Source: Isoetes taiwanensis
Taxonomy: Eukaryota > Streptophyta > Lycopodiopsida > Isoetales > Isoetaceae
Length of the DNA stretch: 64,000 bases
Direction: 5' to 3'
Assembly: GCA_021234155.1 (NCBI GenBank)
Contig: JAJEKV010000002.1
Location: 40,227,841-40,291,840, forward strand
The position numbers were made by a program, and so were the translations under genes. Numbering within the stretch: position 1 is the stretch's first letter; each line of letters starts with the position of its first letter. The notes beneath the pieces were generated by a model. It ran no database searches. It saw only the letters and a list, made by a program, of their open reading frames with translations, and was not told the origin of the DNA. Below, one piece after another: positions 37,378-50,829 of this stretch.

Positions 37378-37961
37378 CATGTGATATTCCAGAATTTGGA
37401 ACAAGTAAATGGAGATTGAGTGCTGCTAAATTCTTGGTACATAATTCTTGGTACATGATTCTTGGTACATAATTCTAAGTTTTTTGGTTCTCACTTTCTG
37501 GTGTGCAACAACAGGACATTAACTGTTCTCTTCAGCAAATGATGCAAACTTAAACACACATTACTTTGTTTGTGAACTCAATTTCTTGTTGGCTGATGAT
37601 AAACTACAGTTATGTGAAATAGTTATATGTATGTAGAGTTCTATTTGCATGTTATGTTCAGATAACATTGAGTTGGACATATTGTGTTTTGTGAATTGTG
37701 AATTGTGAATTCTGCATTGTGCATTGTGGCATTGAAATGTGTATTGAAATGTGCATTGTGACAAAGTACATTTTCTATTACTTGGTATTACAGAAACGTG
37801 ATTGACTAGCCTAAAGTAACATTGTTCTTTTTTTACTTGCTTTTCTGTTACAAACCTTGCAGTAACATTGCTACAAACTTAAAGATCCCTGTTAATAACA
37901 CTGCTACAAACTTAAATCTGTGCACAAATTATTTCACAAATAGTGAACTTTTTACTAAATG
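37378..37961. other. Spacer between the two Harbinger genes
   Basis: Convergent intergenic space with short AT-rich repeats (TTCTTGGTACATAATTC about 37430-37475; GAATTGTGAATTGTG about 37693-37715). No gene is seen. Confidence 0.5.
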
Positions 37962-38470
37962 AACTCAAAAGTACAGTTTCTGTTTCTTGCCTTTAATCTG
38001 CAATTTATCCCATTTGTTTCTCAATTGCCTTAAATCTTCTAAGCCCTCTACTGAATGTCGAAGTTTTATCATGATCTCTCCCCACTGACTGGCGGACAGA
38101 TTAATGTTTCCATTATTATGCACTTTATATTCTTTCATCAAGGAAAGCATTGTGCCAATTGCATTATCAGACCAATCAACATGACGCTTTCTTTTCTTGC
38201 TTTGAATGGCATCAGCATCACTTCCATGAACAATCAAGGCCAAAGAATTATCAAGGGGCATCGACTCACTAGGATTTTGAACCACTGCCTTTTTCTGCTT
38301 CCTCGGATTGCAATCCTTTGCACCTTCAGGCTGAGAGTTGATCTGCAATGCATCAGATTCAGGAATTTGACCAGTCATCTTCTTCGGCCTCTTAGAAGGC
38401 AATTTCGGTTCTAGGGGCACAAAGGGTTTGGCGGTTCTTTGGAAGAGCGGATCTAGAAGCTCTAGTCATG
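37962..38470 (-). CDS. MYB/SANT-like protein of the Harbinger transposon
   Basis: PIF/Harbinger elements normally encode a MYB/trihelix-like protein that helps the transposase bind the ends and enter the nucleus. The minus-strand frame is about 150 residues. It has basic clusters (SKRPKKMTG, QSKKRKRHVDWSDNA) and a SANT-like helical module: WSDNAIGTMLSLMKEY, LSASQWGEIMIKLRH, LRQLRNKWDKLQIKGKK. A candidate ATG at about 38470 reads MTRASRSALPKNRQTLC but joins the main frame only with a one-base shift near 38415, so the gene may be damaged at its start. Its position, convergent with the transposase pseudogene, fits one element. Confidence 0.7.
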
Positions 38471-40023
<1,553 letters not shown>

Positions 40024-40150
40024 TTTGTAATATATTCCAACCACAATAGACCAATAGTACAGACTATGCTGCATCTTCATACCACGTGTTCTCATTGCTG
40101 CATCTCTCAACGCTATGATAAGAAGAATCATCTCACAATATTTACACTAT
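40024..40150 (+). repeat. 127-bp repeat module, copy 2
   Basis: Nearly identical to 12442-12568 in the same orientation, with about five mismatches. Here the T-rich repeat is on its left and CA-rich DNA on its right. Confidence 0.9.
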
Positions 40151-40389
40151 GCAACATCAAATTCTACTAACCACATACCACATAAAACGTTAAAATTATG
40201 GTATTGGCTATTGCATAAGATGCTAATTCCCATTTTATCACCAAACCACATGACACACCACACATTAACATAGCACATGACAACAAATACAGAACACGCT
40301 TACTCCTGTTCAATCAACCTAGTAACCCGATTTAGAAGCACTTTCACTTTCTTCTACTTATTTTGAGATACCCGATTCAGTAGAAATCT

Positions 40390-41010
40390 ATGCTTTCTTT
40401 CTGCATATTGGCTTCACATCACTCTGCTTTTCTGTTCTATTTATCGCGTTCGATACACAGATCCTGGAACAATTGCTTTGAAGATTTTTTGTAGGCGTTG
40501 GGGTAGCTCTACAATTCTTGTCCTCCTCACTTTCATTTTCACTTGCATCTCCAGCAGGTGGTGATAACCCTGGCTGTTTACGTTTCCTTGAACAATTAAC
40601 TTTGTTTCCTGCTCCTTTTGCTGCAAGGCTTTTTGGTGCTTTCTACTCCCAAAAACTCAACCAATTAACTTGCTCCTCTTTCATATGTAAATAGTATGTT
40701 GTCACAAAAGTTAGAGGTACCATGCCTCCCCAAGCATGTGGCTTCCCAGTAATCTTTTTGTTCAACATGGCTACCTCTCGGTATTGGTCCGAGTTGAGGT
40801 TCTTTAATCTGGAAGAAAATTATTCAAAGACATTGAAACACTGGCATTAAGATTAAATTACAATACCTATAGCATTTTTTTTGGTACTCCGTCACCGCAA
40901 ACTGACTTCAACTCATCTGGTGAAGCATACTGTTCAACATGCTTGTAAAGTTGTCTGTAAGTATGTCCGTCGGCGTTGAGCTCTAGTTTCGAATCCATTT
41001 GCATAGATTT
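40390..41010 (-). pseudogene. Unrecognised minus-strand exon remnants
   Basis: Read on the minus strand, an exon-like piece from about 41003 gives MQMDSKLELNADGHTYRQLY and VEQYASPDELKSVCGDGVPK. After a possible intron, a second piece from about 40811 gives SDQYREVAMLNKKITGKPHA and VPLTFVTTYYLHMKEEQVNW. A stop follows, and then a basic, Ser/Pro-rich tail with CSRKRKQPGLSPPAGDASEN. Splice-like AG and GT sites border the pieces. I do not recognise the family. It may be a decayed host gene or a transposon gene. Confidence 0.35.
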
Positions 41011-42443
41011 CTGTTGTGGTTTCTCTTGAATCTGGTAGCAAGGAAGGAAGGAAGGTATTTTTATCGTCCACGGAGACCAACTTGAGGAGGGAGAGTTTCG
41101 GGGAGAGGGAAAGATCGAAGTACTTGGACACGTGGCATGATAATTTGAATTTGCTTAATCAACCTGAACCTGCCATCATTATAACTACCTCTTCTGTAAC
41201 TTTCGGCCCACACTAAACCACGCCCACACACCACAAATATGGCATAAAAATGTAGCGAAACAATGCACGATTTTGATCCACTTCAACATGCTTTGACCCG
41301 TATGTTGAATATTGAACTACAGAGGACAGGAAGACTAGACGCACGATAAAAGAAATTCCATAAAGAATGGAATAGAGGGGCTAGGAAAACGCTGCATGCG
41401 GCATTATATGTGGCATTCTGGGCTAAAAAACAAGGCCCTCCCTTTTTAGTAAAGAAGATTAAATAAGATTCATGTAGACGATTGTGTTGTCGTCTGATAT
41501 CGAGAAATGGGCATCGAACTTCCTCCTAGGAACTGGTTCCCATGAAGAAGATTGTGACTATACTTGCTCTTATGCACTGGAACCGAACCTCAAAAGAAAA
41601 TTTATATGTCAAGCAAAAGACAATTCAGGCAGATTCAATTTTGCCAAGGTTCGCTTTTGCCCATGCATCTACTGCCACCTAGTCGTAGTTGCATTTATTT
41701 TTGCTACTTTTTTCTTTTTTTGGCCTATGCACTGTAAATGTTTGTAGTTTGGGAGGTTTTCGATGTTGTCTAGCAAGCATTTACAGTGATGACACTCAAC
41801 TATTTTGGATTCCCATAGTGTTCATAAATGTAAGTTAAGGTTATGTACATGTGTAATGTCCTAATCTTAAAGGTGAAATGGACAAGTAACAATCGCATAA
41901 ATTCTAATAATTTGACAGCCTATATCTTAAATTTGCTCTCATCTTCTAGCTGAATTGAAAAGAAATAGTTTACACAGTTGAGGACCTAATCTAGCAGTTG
42001 CAACAGCAACCACTAACTGTTTCTCCATGTTAACCTTTTGCATGCAACAAAATAAGTGTAAAATTAGTAACGGAAAATAGGGACTACTATTGTACAAGAT
42101 AAAGGAAGAGAATATATCTTTGATATGGAAGTACACAAAACTATGAAGTTCACTAGGCTACAAGTAATTTTGTCTATTTGTCTGCTTTTGATGGTTTATG
42201 GACATGAAACAAAAATGACAACCATGACCCTTAAGACTTTCTAAAGAAGCAAATGAATAGGTTTATTATTAGAGGGTATGCTCATCTCAAAATAATAAAA
42301 TTGCTTGGATGTATCAGGAGCGCGATAGGGAGGCCAGTATATGACGAATGCCAAGCCCCTAAATCCGGCACTGCGCTGAACAGCAACGAAAATATATACG
42401 ACGATTCAACCATAAGTTATAATCTTTTGGTAGAACAGGAGCA
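41011..42443. other. Spacer downstream of the LOB-domain gene
   Basis: No supported gene. The 3' UTR of the LOB-domain gene (minus strand) should lie just below 42444. Confidence 0.45.
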
Positions 42444-43286
42444 TCATTTTCTGCACAAAAGAGCATGTGCCAGAGCCTGTAATTCGCTCGATTCTTCGTC
42501 TTCAAGGCTTCTTTCGCCGGATTTATGAATTGCGTTGTCGATTTGGGCGCTGTGGACGTGATCGACGGATGCAGGCATGCCCAAATCGAAGACCTGTAAA
42601 TGTCCTTGATAATTTGCAATTTCTTCCTTCACCCGGCAGTATGGAGCAGAGGTGGATGATCCGCTGTTTGGCAGAGACATGGATATGGCGGTGGGGCTTG
42701 GCATGGAATTGTCGTAGAAGCTTGCAGTATTGGCCATGCCGCTGCAGTGCTGCTGGTTCAGTGCTGCAACTGCCAATCTGCTTGCGAGTTGAGCTTGGAC
42801 GATGGCCAATTCGGCCTGCAAGCTTGCAACCTGCAAGATAACGAAGAACCCACTAAGTATCAGATTTCAGAATCTAAAGAAAGATATTTTAGTTTAGATA
42901 GATGGGTTTTTATCGATAGATAAGTTAGATGGGTTTTTATGGAGTAATATGAGACTTAAAAACACCAATAGGCAGGCAATCTCAAGTGTACAGATTCAAA
43001 CCTGCTGCTGGAGCGCAAAAATTGTTGCCACGCATCCGTAGACCGGATCCGACAGTCGCGCCTGTGCCTCGTAAGAAATGGTAAGAACAGCGTCGCAGCG
43101 TTGGCGCAGAGACGGAATTTGCAGCAGAAGCTTGCTCACATTACTCGCCCCAAAAATCTTATGCACTGCTGCAAATCGAGCTGCGCCCTGTTCCGAGCCA
43201 AAGTAAGGCGCAAAGATGCAGCCCTTGACGCATTTCCGGCGAAGAAATTTACAGGCACCACAGGGTGCGCCACTGCTACCACTCAT
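42444..43286 (-). CDS. LOB-domain (LBD/ASL) transcription factor, class I
   Basis: LBD proteins are plant-specific nuclear DNA-binding regulators of organ boundaries, lateral roots and vascular tissue. Two exons on the minus strand join cleanly: 43286-43002 (95 codons, phase 0) and 42830-42444. The donor is CAG|GTTTGA and the acceptor TTGCAG|GTTGC. The product is 223 residues. The start [19 protein letters not shown] is typical. The C block is C-x2-C-x6-C-x3-C (residues 9-23), the GAS block includes [18 protein letters not shown] (about 38-55), and the Leu-zipper-like coil is [16 protein letters not shown] joined across the intron to [16 protein letters not shown]. This makes it class I, closest in feel to LBD18/LBD30-type proteins. 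The C-terminus is acidic and Ser-rich, ending [12 protein letters not shown]. An in-frame upstream extension lacks an ATG, so 43286 is the start. The gene looks intact. Confidence 0.94.
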
Positions 43287-43439
43287 AGTGCTGCTGCTGC
43301 AAATAAACGATGAGATGAACCGGATCGAGCCCAATTGAAGAAAACCATGAAAGCAAAATCTAAAGCGAGGGATTGAACGAGAATTGGAGCGATGGTGATG
43401 AAGAAAACATGGATGTAGGGCAAAGGGAAGACAGGAGAG

Positions 43440-43510
43440 GGGATTTTTGGGGGCGTGCTGCAGCGGCGGGTATTAAAAAGGAAGGATTTAGGGGGGGTGA
43501 CGTAGATTGA
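43440..43510 (-). promoter_or_regulatory. Candidate promoter-proximal region of the LOB-domain gene
   Basis: On the minus strand CTACGTCACC (a TGACGT-type bZIP site) is followed by a pyrimidine run and TTTTTAATACCC, a weak TATA-like string about 190 bp before the start codon. These are short motifs and only suggestive. Confidence 0.25.
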
Positions 43511-46500
43511 TTCATGCTCTTGCCGCCGCCATGGTAGGCTTAAGCAGCAGAATGGGAATGATGAAGCAAAGCAAAGCCATGACCGGGGCGGAATATTCAC
43601 GAGAATTATATTCCGCTCCAGAAAAACCACATGCCTCCCTCCGTAACCGCCCCCCCGTCCTATCGACAATCTTCCCTTTCTTTAATCCCTCCTCTTTGGA
43701 GCCTTCGTATTTTTTTTTCGCCCCCCCTCGTAACGCCACCTTTCCTCCAACCAAGATTTATTTTTATTTGTTGCCCACCTCACTCGTTTAGTTGGAGAGG
43801 TGGTAGATGTTGTTCTCTTTGTGCACGTGGTCCTTGGCCCTCCCTAGTAGATAGGATTAGGGCTTCCCTGGATAAGGCTATATTCTCCCCATGTCAAGAC
43901 AAACTCCTCCTCCTTCCAAATATGGCTACCTTAGGTGCACCTAGTCTTGTCATCTCTTGCTCATTTAATAACATCTACGCCTCTCTATCTCATCCCCTAT
44001 TCGCCTTCGTGGACGTTAAAATATCTATTCTATTCTATTGCTTCTACTTGTTTTGCTTCCGTGCATATCCATGTCTCTTAATTTGTTTTGCTTCCATGCA
44101 TCACCATGTCTCTGTCTCTGCATCTTCTTCCAAGAATTCGATCCCAAATCTTTTTTTTTTTTTCCTCCTCATCCCCGGATCTAAATTTTTTGCTACTCCA
44201 CCCCCTCGCCTGCTGTGAGGCCGAGAGCAAGACAGATTTCTTTGTGTGAAGGGGCCACAAGCATGGTTGTACTTGCATCATTTCGACATTGGGGTGGTTG
44301 TCTCCTCTTTGGCATGCAAATTCCATGTGTCGTGGCTTTCAAACGTGTGCAGTGTGTGCTTTTCTTGCCCCCTCATTCCCCATTTCATGATGGTGTACTA
44401 AGTGTACTCCTGGTTGGTTGTTTGATTCTTTGAGTCGATTTTGACTTTTTGGATCCCCCGATGAAATTCATGTGTGCTAACCATGACTCTCTTGCACTTC
44501 AAGTTGCCTTTTATAAAAGATAAGCCCTCCCGGTACAATAATGCACTTATTTACATTTCAAGAATCTCTTGTAAGCCTTCACTATCAAACGTCTAGGAGG
44601 ATGTTCATATGTAATCACACATGTCCAAAATTTGGTACATGCAAGTTTGTGCATATAATTATCTTTTGAGGGACCTTTCTTCCAAGCAAGAATAAGCAAC
44701 ACTATTAAATGGCTTCTAGCTTCTTTTTTTCCCTTTCATTGAGTCGCCATATTTGAAATTGGCATGAACTCTCAAAATAAAATACCAAATTGATACATCT
44801 ATGGCATGGACTCTCAAGATAAAATACCAAATTGACCATTCACAAATTTGTGATCCTATTTATAACCTTTCTTTTTGAAAGGAGCACAAGTTTAAATTAC
44901 TTAGGCGAGGTGTAGCAACAGCAGGCAAGTTAAGAATCGTGCATAACAATAGTTTTTTTTTTTATATAAATTAAAAGGATTACATGAAGATTCAGAACCT
45001 TTCGAAAAATTAAAAAGGACTACATGTATGTATAGTTTTAGTGGAAAATTTTGATAAGGAATGGTGAGCCTAGAAAAAACGGACCACCCAAATTCCCGAA
45101 CTGATCCCACTTTTTTAGACACTTCATCCAATGGTCTAGATTGATGATATGACTATGATTTAGGCCATGTTTAAGCTCGGAAACTAGGCCATGGTCCATA
45201 TTTGATTGGTCCTTGCTTGGTCCCGATCCTCCTGGTGCCATTCTCACTCAAGCAGTGGAATGCCCATAATTACCAACCAGCGGGGGTAATTATAGGAAAA
45301 GGGACACAAGAAGATACCTTCGCAGAAATAAATCTCTTAAACTAGCATCACAAGTTCTTGAGTTATGTACAATACTGTACATAAGTGTGATAAATAAATG
45401 ACTCCAGTGATTGACTCGACTTCCTTTTCTTTGCATGTTGCATGATATCTAATGATAACTACATTACAAATATTTATTTAAGAAATGCATTAGTAGTAAT
45501 CCTCACAGTAAAGCACCTCAATCAGACAAAAGAAAATAAGAATAATGTAATTATACAATAAGCTCTTTATTAATTTGCAGGTTCTTAAAAATATAGGTCA
45601 ATGGCTTAACATATTGTCTAGCTTTTATGCATTCACAAACCCACTAGTGTCCTTCTGCGGAATGATGTCTCTTCTTGTTTTTTGAAGCATGACAACTCGA
45701 ATTTTGATCTCTTTTCACGTGAGAGGTTGTGGGTGCCATTCTGGCCTATGGTTTAGGATGGTTAAAGTCGAGTACGGACATTGTGCTGCCACGATCCTCT
45801 AGCCACCCAAAGATCTATTTTGCTCCAAGAAGGGAATTGTCAAGTTCATGCCTCATCGAATCAGAGAGATGCAACCTGGAGAAGTTCCATAGGGTGACTC
45901 CATGGGATTACGTCTCCGAAAGGCTACAATCATGCCACAATACATTTTAGCCTATCTGTAGAGTGTGCACAGGAGGGGCGGATGGAATGGGCTACACAAG
46001 CCAATGTTCTATGCTAGCCAAAGCCGTTGTCATGACTCTATCTGTTGTTATCTGGAGGCCTTTACCTCAGTCAACTCCTTGAGTCTGAGCCAGAGTAGGA
46101 GCCTTTATTTCTGATGCATTATGTACGTTTGTGATGATGTTCTATAGTGTTGTTGGATGGCCAACCTTTGTAGTGGCATATTATTTATTACGTATTGTTG
46201 TTGTGTGGTAACATGCCATATAGGATGTCCATGAAGCGGACTGGGCCAATAACACTTCCCTGCCTTTCGTTCGGTGGCTATCACATGTGGTCTGAGCTAG
46301 ACAAATGGCCTTCCTTGGTGATGGAGTCATCGAGAAAGGGAGTTTTTCGTATTTACAATGGGAGCATCGTTTAGATTCGGGGAGTGTCACATCCATAGTA
46401 GTTAATGGGTCTTTGTGCCCTCAGGTCCTTACCCCATTCCAATGGCCGAACCACCTAGCTACTTGAGCCTATATTTGTTGTACATCCTTATATTTGTTGG

Positions 46501-47600
46501 GGTCATACCTCCAGGAGGTTATGGATGCACGGACTCAGTTGTGTCCTCGGGACGGTATTGAACTGTCCTATACAATTGTACAGCGTGCCAGCATACTTAT
46601 TACTGCTAAGGTTTTTCCCGATAATTACTGCACAACACTTTCTAAAAGAACATATTGAGAAAATCATCATATGTTATTCATATGTAGAAATCCAAATTAG
46701 TAATGGTAGGTTTTTAAGAGAACTTTCCAAATTCATGCATATTTGCTTTGCAAAAGGACATCAATCAGAACGTACGCCAATAAGCCACGACAATTTGAAT
46801 GGTTCCCTATAGCTTGAAGCATCTTACACAAACATTCGTATGCCCAATGAGGCACTACACAATCTGTTTAGGCAGTGTTCCTATAAAAATAAGCTGCCTC
46901 TAATCTTCTACGATGCATGCTTGAGTAAAATCTTTGATGCCAGAGCTTTCACATGACAATTTTATTCTCTAATTCATGTAGAGATGGTCCATATCTTTAC
47001 AATGTTTTACCACAATGCAAAAGGAAGGTATACAGTCGAGCAGTATCTACATGTTTGGATATATGGAGTACATATTCTAAAATAAAGAGCCCAAATAGAT
47101 GTTATACCATCTTTAAAGTAAGCAGTTGCAAGGCCTTTAGGTCACGTTGTAGAAAGGCCAAGAAGGTTCCTAGAAACTCAAAAGTTATAATTAATTGAAA
47201 AGGAAACAGTGTCACAATTAAAAAGATAATGCGAACATAGCGAGTTGGTCTGTTATGAACAAAGTTTTTTCATCAATATAAAACCAAAGAAAAATATGCT
47301 GCAACGAAGTAGCCTTGTGAAGGCGATCTTGTTGCTATTGATTAATCAAGATGACTGGGCTACATGTTGCTTCTATAAAAAACAACAATAGATTTGAACA
47401 ATAGATGTGTAGCAAAAGCAAATATTGCAATTTGCATGCCATATTCAAAGCACTAATATACGTACTTCATGAAAGCATTTTGTACTTGATGAGGCAAGTC
47501 GTTGAGGTTGTACATGGCCATTGGATATTCTCTAAAAGCACAACTAAAACCAATGAAAATGCTATCTCTCTATAAACAAAGTGCTGATCTACCCTGAATT
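43511..47600. other. Long spacer without recognisable genes
   Basis: No supported gene. 43640-44230 is C/T-rich on the plus strand with a T run at 44150. 45650-46520 contains short open frames in both directions with no family I recognise. TACCAAATTGA phrases recur near 44787 and 44826 (CATGGACTCTCAAGATAAAA and a variant). Confidence 0.4.
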
Positions 47601-48300
47601 TTTATTCATAAATAATTTCATTACATTGCCACGGTTCTATTGCGACAGCAATAGAACCGACATTCCTTGGATGGGGACGTCCCTTTGTCACTCCTCCTAT
47701 TTATTCAACCTCTCTTCATTATTCTATCATCGGCGTTCTCTTGAGCTAGATTTCTCCTTCTTCTCTATCCTATCAGTTTCCCTCACCCTCCCTCCCTTGA
47801 TGGTTTTTTTCATTTGATCGTGTTCGCTCTTTCCTTTTCTATGTCCTTTAAATTTGCATTCTTTATTTCCTCAGTGTGGCTTTGTAGCCTCTGAGGTATA
47901 CTTATTGGTTTACTCTTTCTCGGTATGGCACTAGTATTTTATTTATTCATTCATGTTTTCTCTCGGTGTGGCATTGTAGCCTCTGAGTCAATATTTTATT
48001 ATTCATGTTTTCTCTCGGCGTGGCGCTGTTGCCTCCGAGATCATATTTATTGTTTTTTCTCGGCGTGGCGCTGTACGAGGCAGCACTAATCGGTTATTTT
48101 TTTCCGCGATGGTCATTCTGCGGACGGTTCCCGATTAGTCGGCTGTTGTTTCTTTCTCGGCGTGGCCCTGGAGCCTCCGAGTCTTCTTGCCTATGGCATC
48201 TAACTCATTGACAGGTTATTTTTCTTTCAGCCTTGATCCTGCAGGATTGTTTAAGGTCTTGTGGTTGCCAGAGTGCGCGGGGTCGTGCTTCAACTATTTG
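47601..48300 (+). repeat. T-rich repeat element, third copy, with hairpin array
   Basis: The order matches the first copy: a large perfect hairpin at 47632-47659, then a CCTCCCTCCCTTGA phrase near 47790, then small hairpins. Small units lie at 47869-47897 (CCTCAG/CTGAGG), 47918-47936 (partial), 47962-47987 (CTCGG/CTGAG), 48014-48039 (CTCGG/CCGAG), 48059-48079 (CTCG/CGAG) and 48156-48181 (CTCGG/CCGAG). Loops follow the pattern GTGGCnnTGTAGCC. Plus-strand frames here are skew artefacts. Confidence 0.75.
47632..47659 (+). other. Perfect 12-bp-stem hairpin in the third T-rich copy
   Basis: CGGTTCTATTGC pairs with GCAATAGAACCG around loop GACA. It is homologous in position to 16106-16136 but has a different stem sequence. 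Confidence 0.88.
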
Positions 48301-48910
48301 CTTGGGTTTCCTCAAAACCTAAGAAGGCGTGGTTCTTCTTCCCGATGAGGAGCAGTCACCGGGTCTTCTCACCTTTGCATTGACCAAGTGGCGGATAAAA
48401 CCATCTTTTATGTTGTATTCTTCAGTATCATCACGCTCTCGATAATTGTCTAGTTTCAGAGCATTTAAAGTTCATATTTCCAAGTGAGGGATCCATTTGT
48501 ACTCAATGTTTTTCAGTGCTCAATGAGAACACCACTTCACTCAGTATATGCCTATCATAGGACCCATCCTAGGAATGTATTTTACAATGGTTGAAGATAC
48601 CATGACGGTCGGGCTGACACAAATATTACAGCATGCAGAGCAAGGTCCGAGGTGTTCCAAGCCAGGAGAGCAACTTGAAGATAATAGAAATCTGAATACG
48701 CTAGCCTCTGGCCAATGTATGTCACCAACCTCTTCTCGTCCTCTTTCATCAATGAACGGGTCTTTCCATGGCTCCCGATCATATCCTTTCTGTTCGGGAT
48801 CTGTACTGAAAGGCAAAATCAAGTTAATGCAAGTGATGCTACAGACAATATAAATAAGAAGACAACCAGTTCTAAGGGCCATTTCTGAAGAAAGTAAATC
48901 TGAGGCCATT
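48301..48910. other. Spacer with an open minus-strand frame of uncertain meaning
   Basis: A minus-strand frame of 122 codons (48909-48541) begins with an ATG at 48909 and has a hydrophobic start (LLIYIVCSITCINLILPF) that could be a signal anchor, followed by a charged segment. A second frame overlaps it. I do not recognise either, and no homology is visible to me. Confidence 0.25.
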
Positions 48911-49160
48911 TTTTTAAGTAGGAAAAAAAAGTTTTTTGAGGGCCTTTCTTGACCCTCAAGACCCCTCTGATGGCCTTTCTCGACTCGCGAGTCGAGAAAG
49001 GGGGCTCAGAGTGGAAAACGCAGGTCTATGGGCCAATTCTGTGGGAAAGGCAGGTCTGAGGAACTTTCTCGACTCGCGAGTCGAGAAAGGCAGCTTAGAG
49101 TGAAAAACTTAAGTCTGAGGGTCTTTCTCAACTCGCGAGTCGAGAAAGGCCCTAAGGCCC
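48911..49160 (+). repeat. Palindrome array, copy 1
   Basis: Three 26-bp palindromes with core CTCGACTCGCGAGTCGAG lie at 48975-49000, 49064-49089 and 49123-49148 (the last with one mismatch). They alternate with CTCAGAGTGAAAAACGCAGG-like spacers. The whole is matched in order at 53703-54110. Confidence 0.9.
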
Positions 49161-50829
49161 CTCTGAAATGTAGCTTAGACCCCAAAAAAAACAAAAAAAA
49201 CTAGCAAAAGGCACACCAGAAGGTTGTGGTGTAGGCAAGACTGAGTTTTGTTAGGCTTTTACGTTTAGTATGTTTAGACTTAGGATGGCATTCCACTATA
49301 TAAGACCCTTATTAACGATTGATAAGTCTTGTACCATTTGCAAATGTGGAACACTTCTAGATGATATTCACTTCTAGATGACTCTCGCTCTATGAAATGG
49401 CAAATTACACATATCTAATGGCCAAGTTCCTATTGCAAGTATTCTAAAAATACGCTTCAAATGCAAGATCTTTTTTCTTAAATATGGTGACATAGTGAGC
49501 TTTTTTCTTGAATATCGTGATGAGATTTTCCTAACAAGATCAAATTCATCTAAATCTAAAGCATTTGCAAACTTGAGAGGTATATTTAGATTTTTGCCTA
49601 ATTTAATTTCTCTCTGTCTTTTGTTGCTTTTTTTAGGGTTGTTAAGCAACTCTTTACATTTTCAACGTGTAGAAAATCTTTAATGTTCCACACAGGCCAA
49701 ATCTACAAGCTCATGAATGTCTACTGAAAATTGCTAGCATCTTGTATAAACATTACCAAGAACATAAGAACATTAATGTCATATAAGCGATGCTGAAACA
49801 AGCCCTTCGCATCATTTAGCACAGCTTTCCTGGGAAGCAGTGAAAAATAACAATGATTAGGAAATAAATCTAAGTTGTTCAGAACAATGAACTCGCATGT
49901 GCTTGTCTAAATAAAACCTATATAAATCTAAACAAAACAAATATGATCTGACACACTTTTTTAGTCTACGTATCTTGATCTGATGTATGTTCATGTTTCG
50001 ATGTTTCTAACTTTGAAAGCAGCAATAACGGTAGCACTCTTTCCACAATAAACTAGTTTATCACATTCTAAAATTTGTTTTCTGGCGTATTGCATGTACT
50101 AGAAGTAGATCTAGAAGTAGATCTGAGATTGCATTGTCAATGAGAAAGGATCCTCAGTCTTGGAAAGATGAATTGCACTCATAATTTTCAATTATAGCAT
50201 GTGAGCAACGCTTGCCAAAATGAATTCCAGCTTATGCTAGATATTTACAAAGATTGAAAAACATGTTGAAGCTCCTTGAAGTAGGTTATCTATCATCAAT
50301 AAACTCCATCATTTTGGGGAGTCTTATTCTTAGGACCTCTGTCAAATGTCCATTAGGCACATTTCGGTATGGAAGTATAATTGAAAGGAAACAGATCATA
50401 TGCATCATAATCAAAACCAAATTAAACCGATAGTGCTGCAGAAAGAAGGATAAAAATCTTGCCTTGCATCTATTTCATGAGATTAAAATCATTTTTGCAT
50501 TGTCCAAAGAGCAGCAACAGAAGAAATAATGCTTCCACTTGAATGCATCTAGGAGATCCGCCATCTAAGGACGATTTGATTTTCTTTTAACTGATACTAT
50601 GCTAAAAGACATCTTCTTCCAAGCCCCAAAGAGTAGAAAGTCGCTTTGGGTTCTTATGTTTAAACGAGCACTGTAAAATGCTGACCATATATCATAACAG
50701 AGGTGCTTTCCATGCATAAAACTAGCTTTCAATTACCATGACCATTTCTGCACTTTATCTTAAAGAGAAAAGTAAGTGCCATGTGTAACCATTTGTTTTC
50801 TACAGAAACTTTGAATTCTTATCACTCAC
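49161..50829. other. AT-rich spacer without recognisable genes
   Basis: No supported gene. The phrase GTAGATCTAGAA and its neighbour near 50100-50125 is a small duplication. Nothing else stands out. Confidence 0.4.

Noticed and set aside
43507..44218. Open frames on both strands upstream of the LOB-domain gene
   Set aside because: They arise from C/T-rich DNA, overlap each other on opposite strands, and have no recognisable domain.
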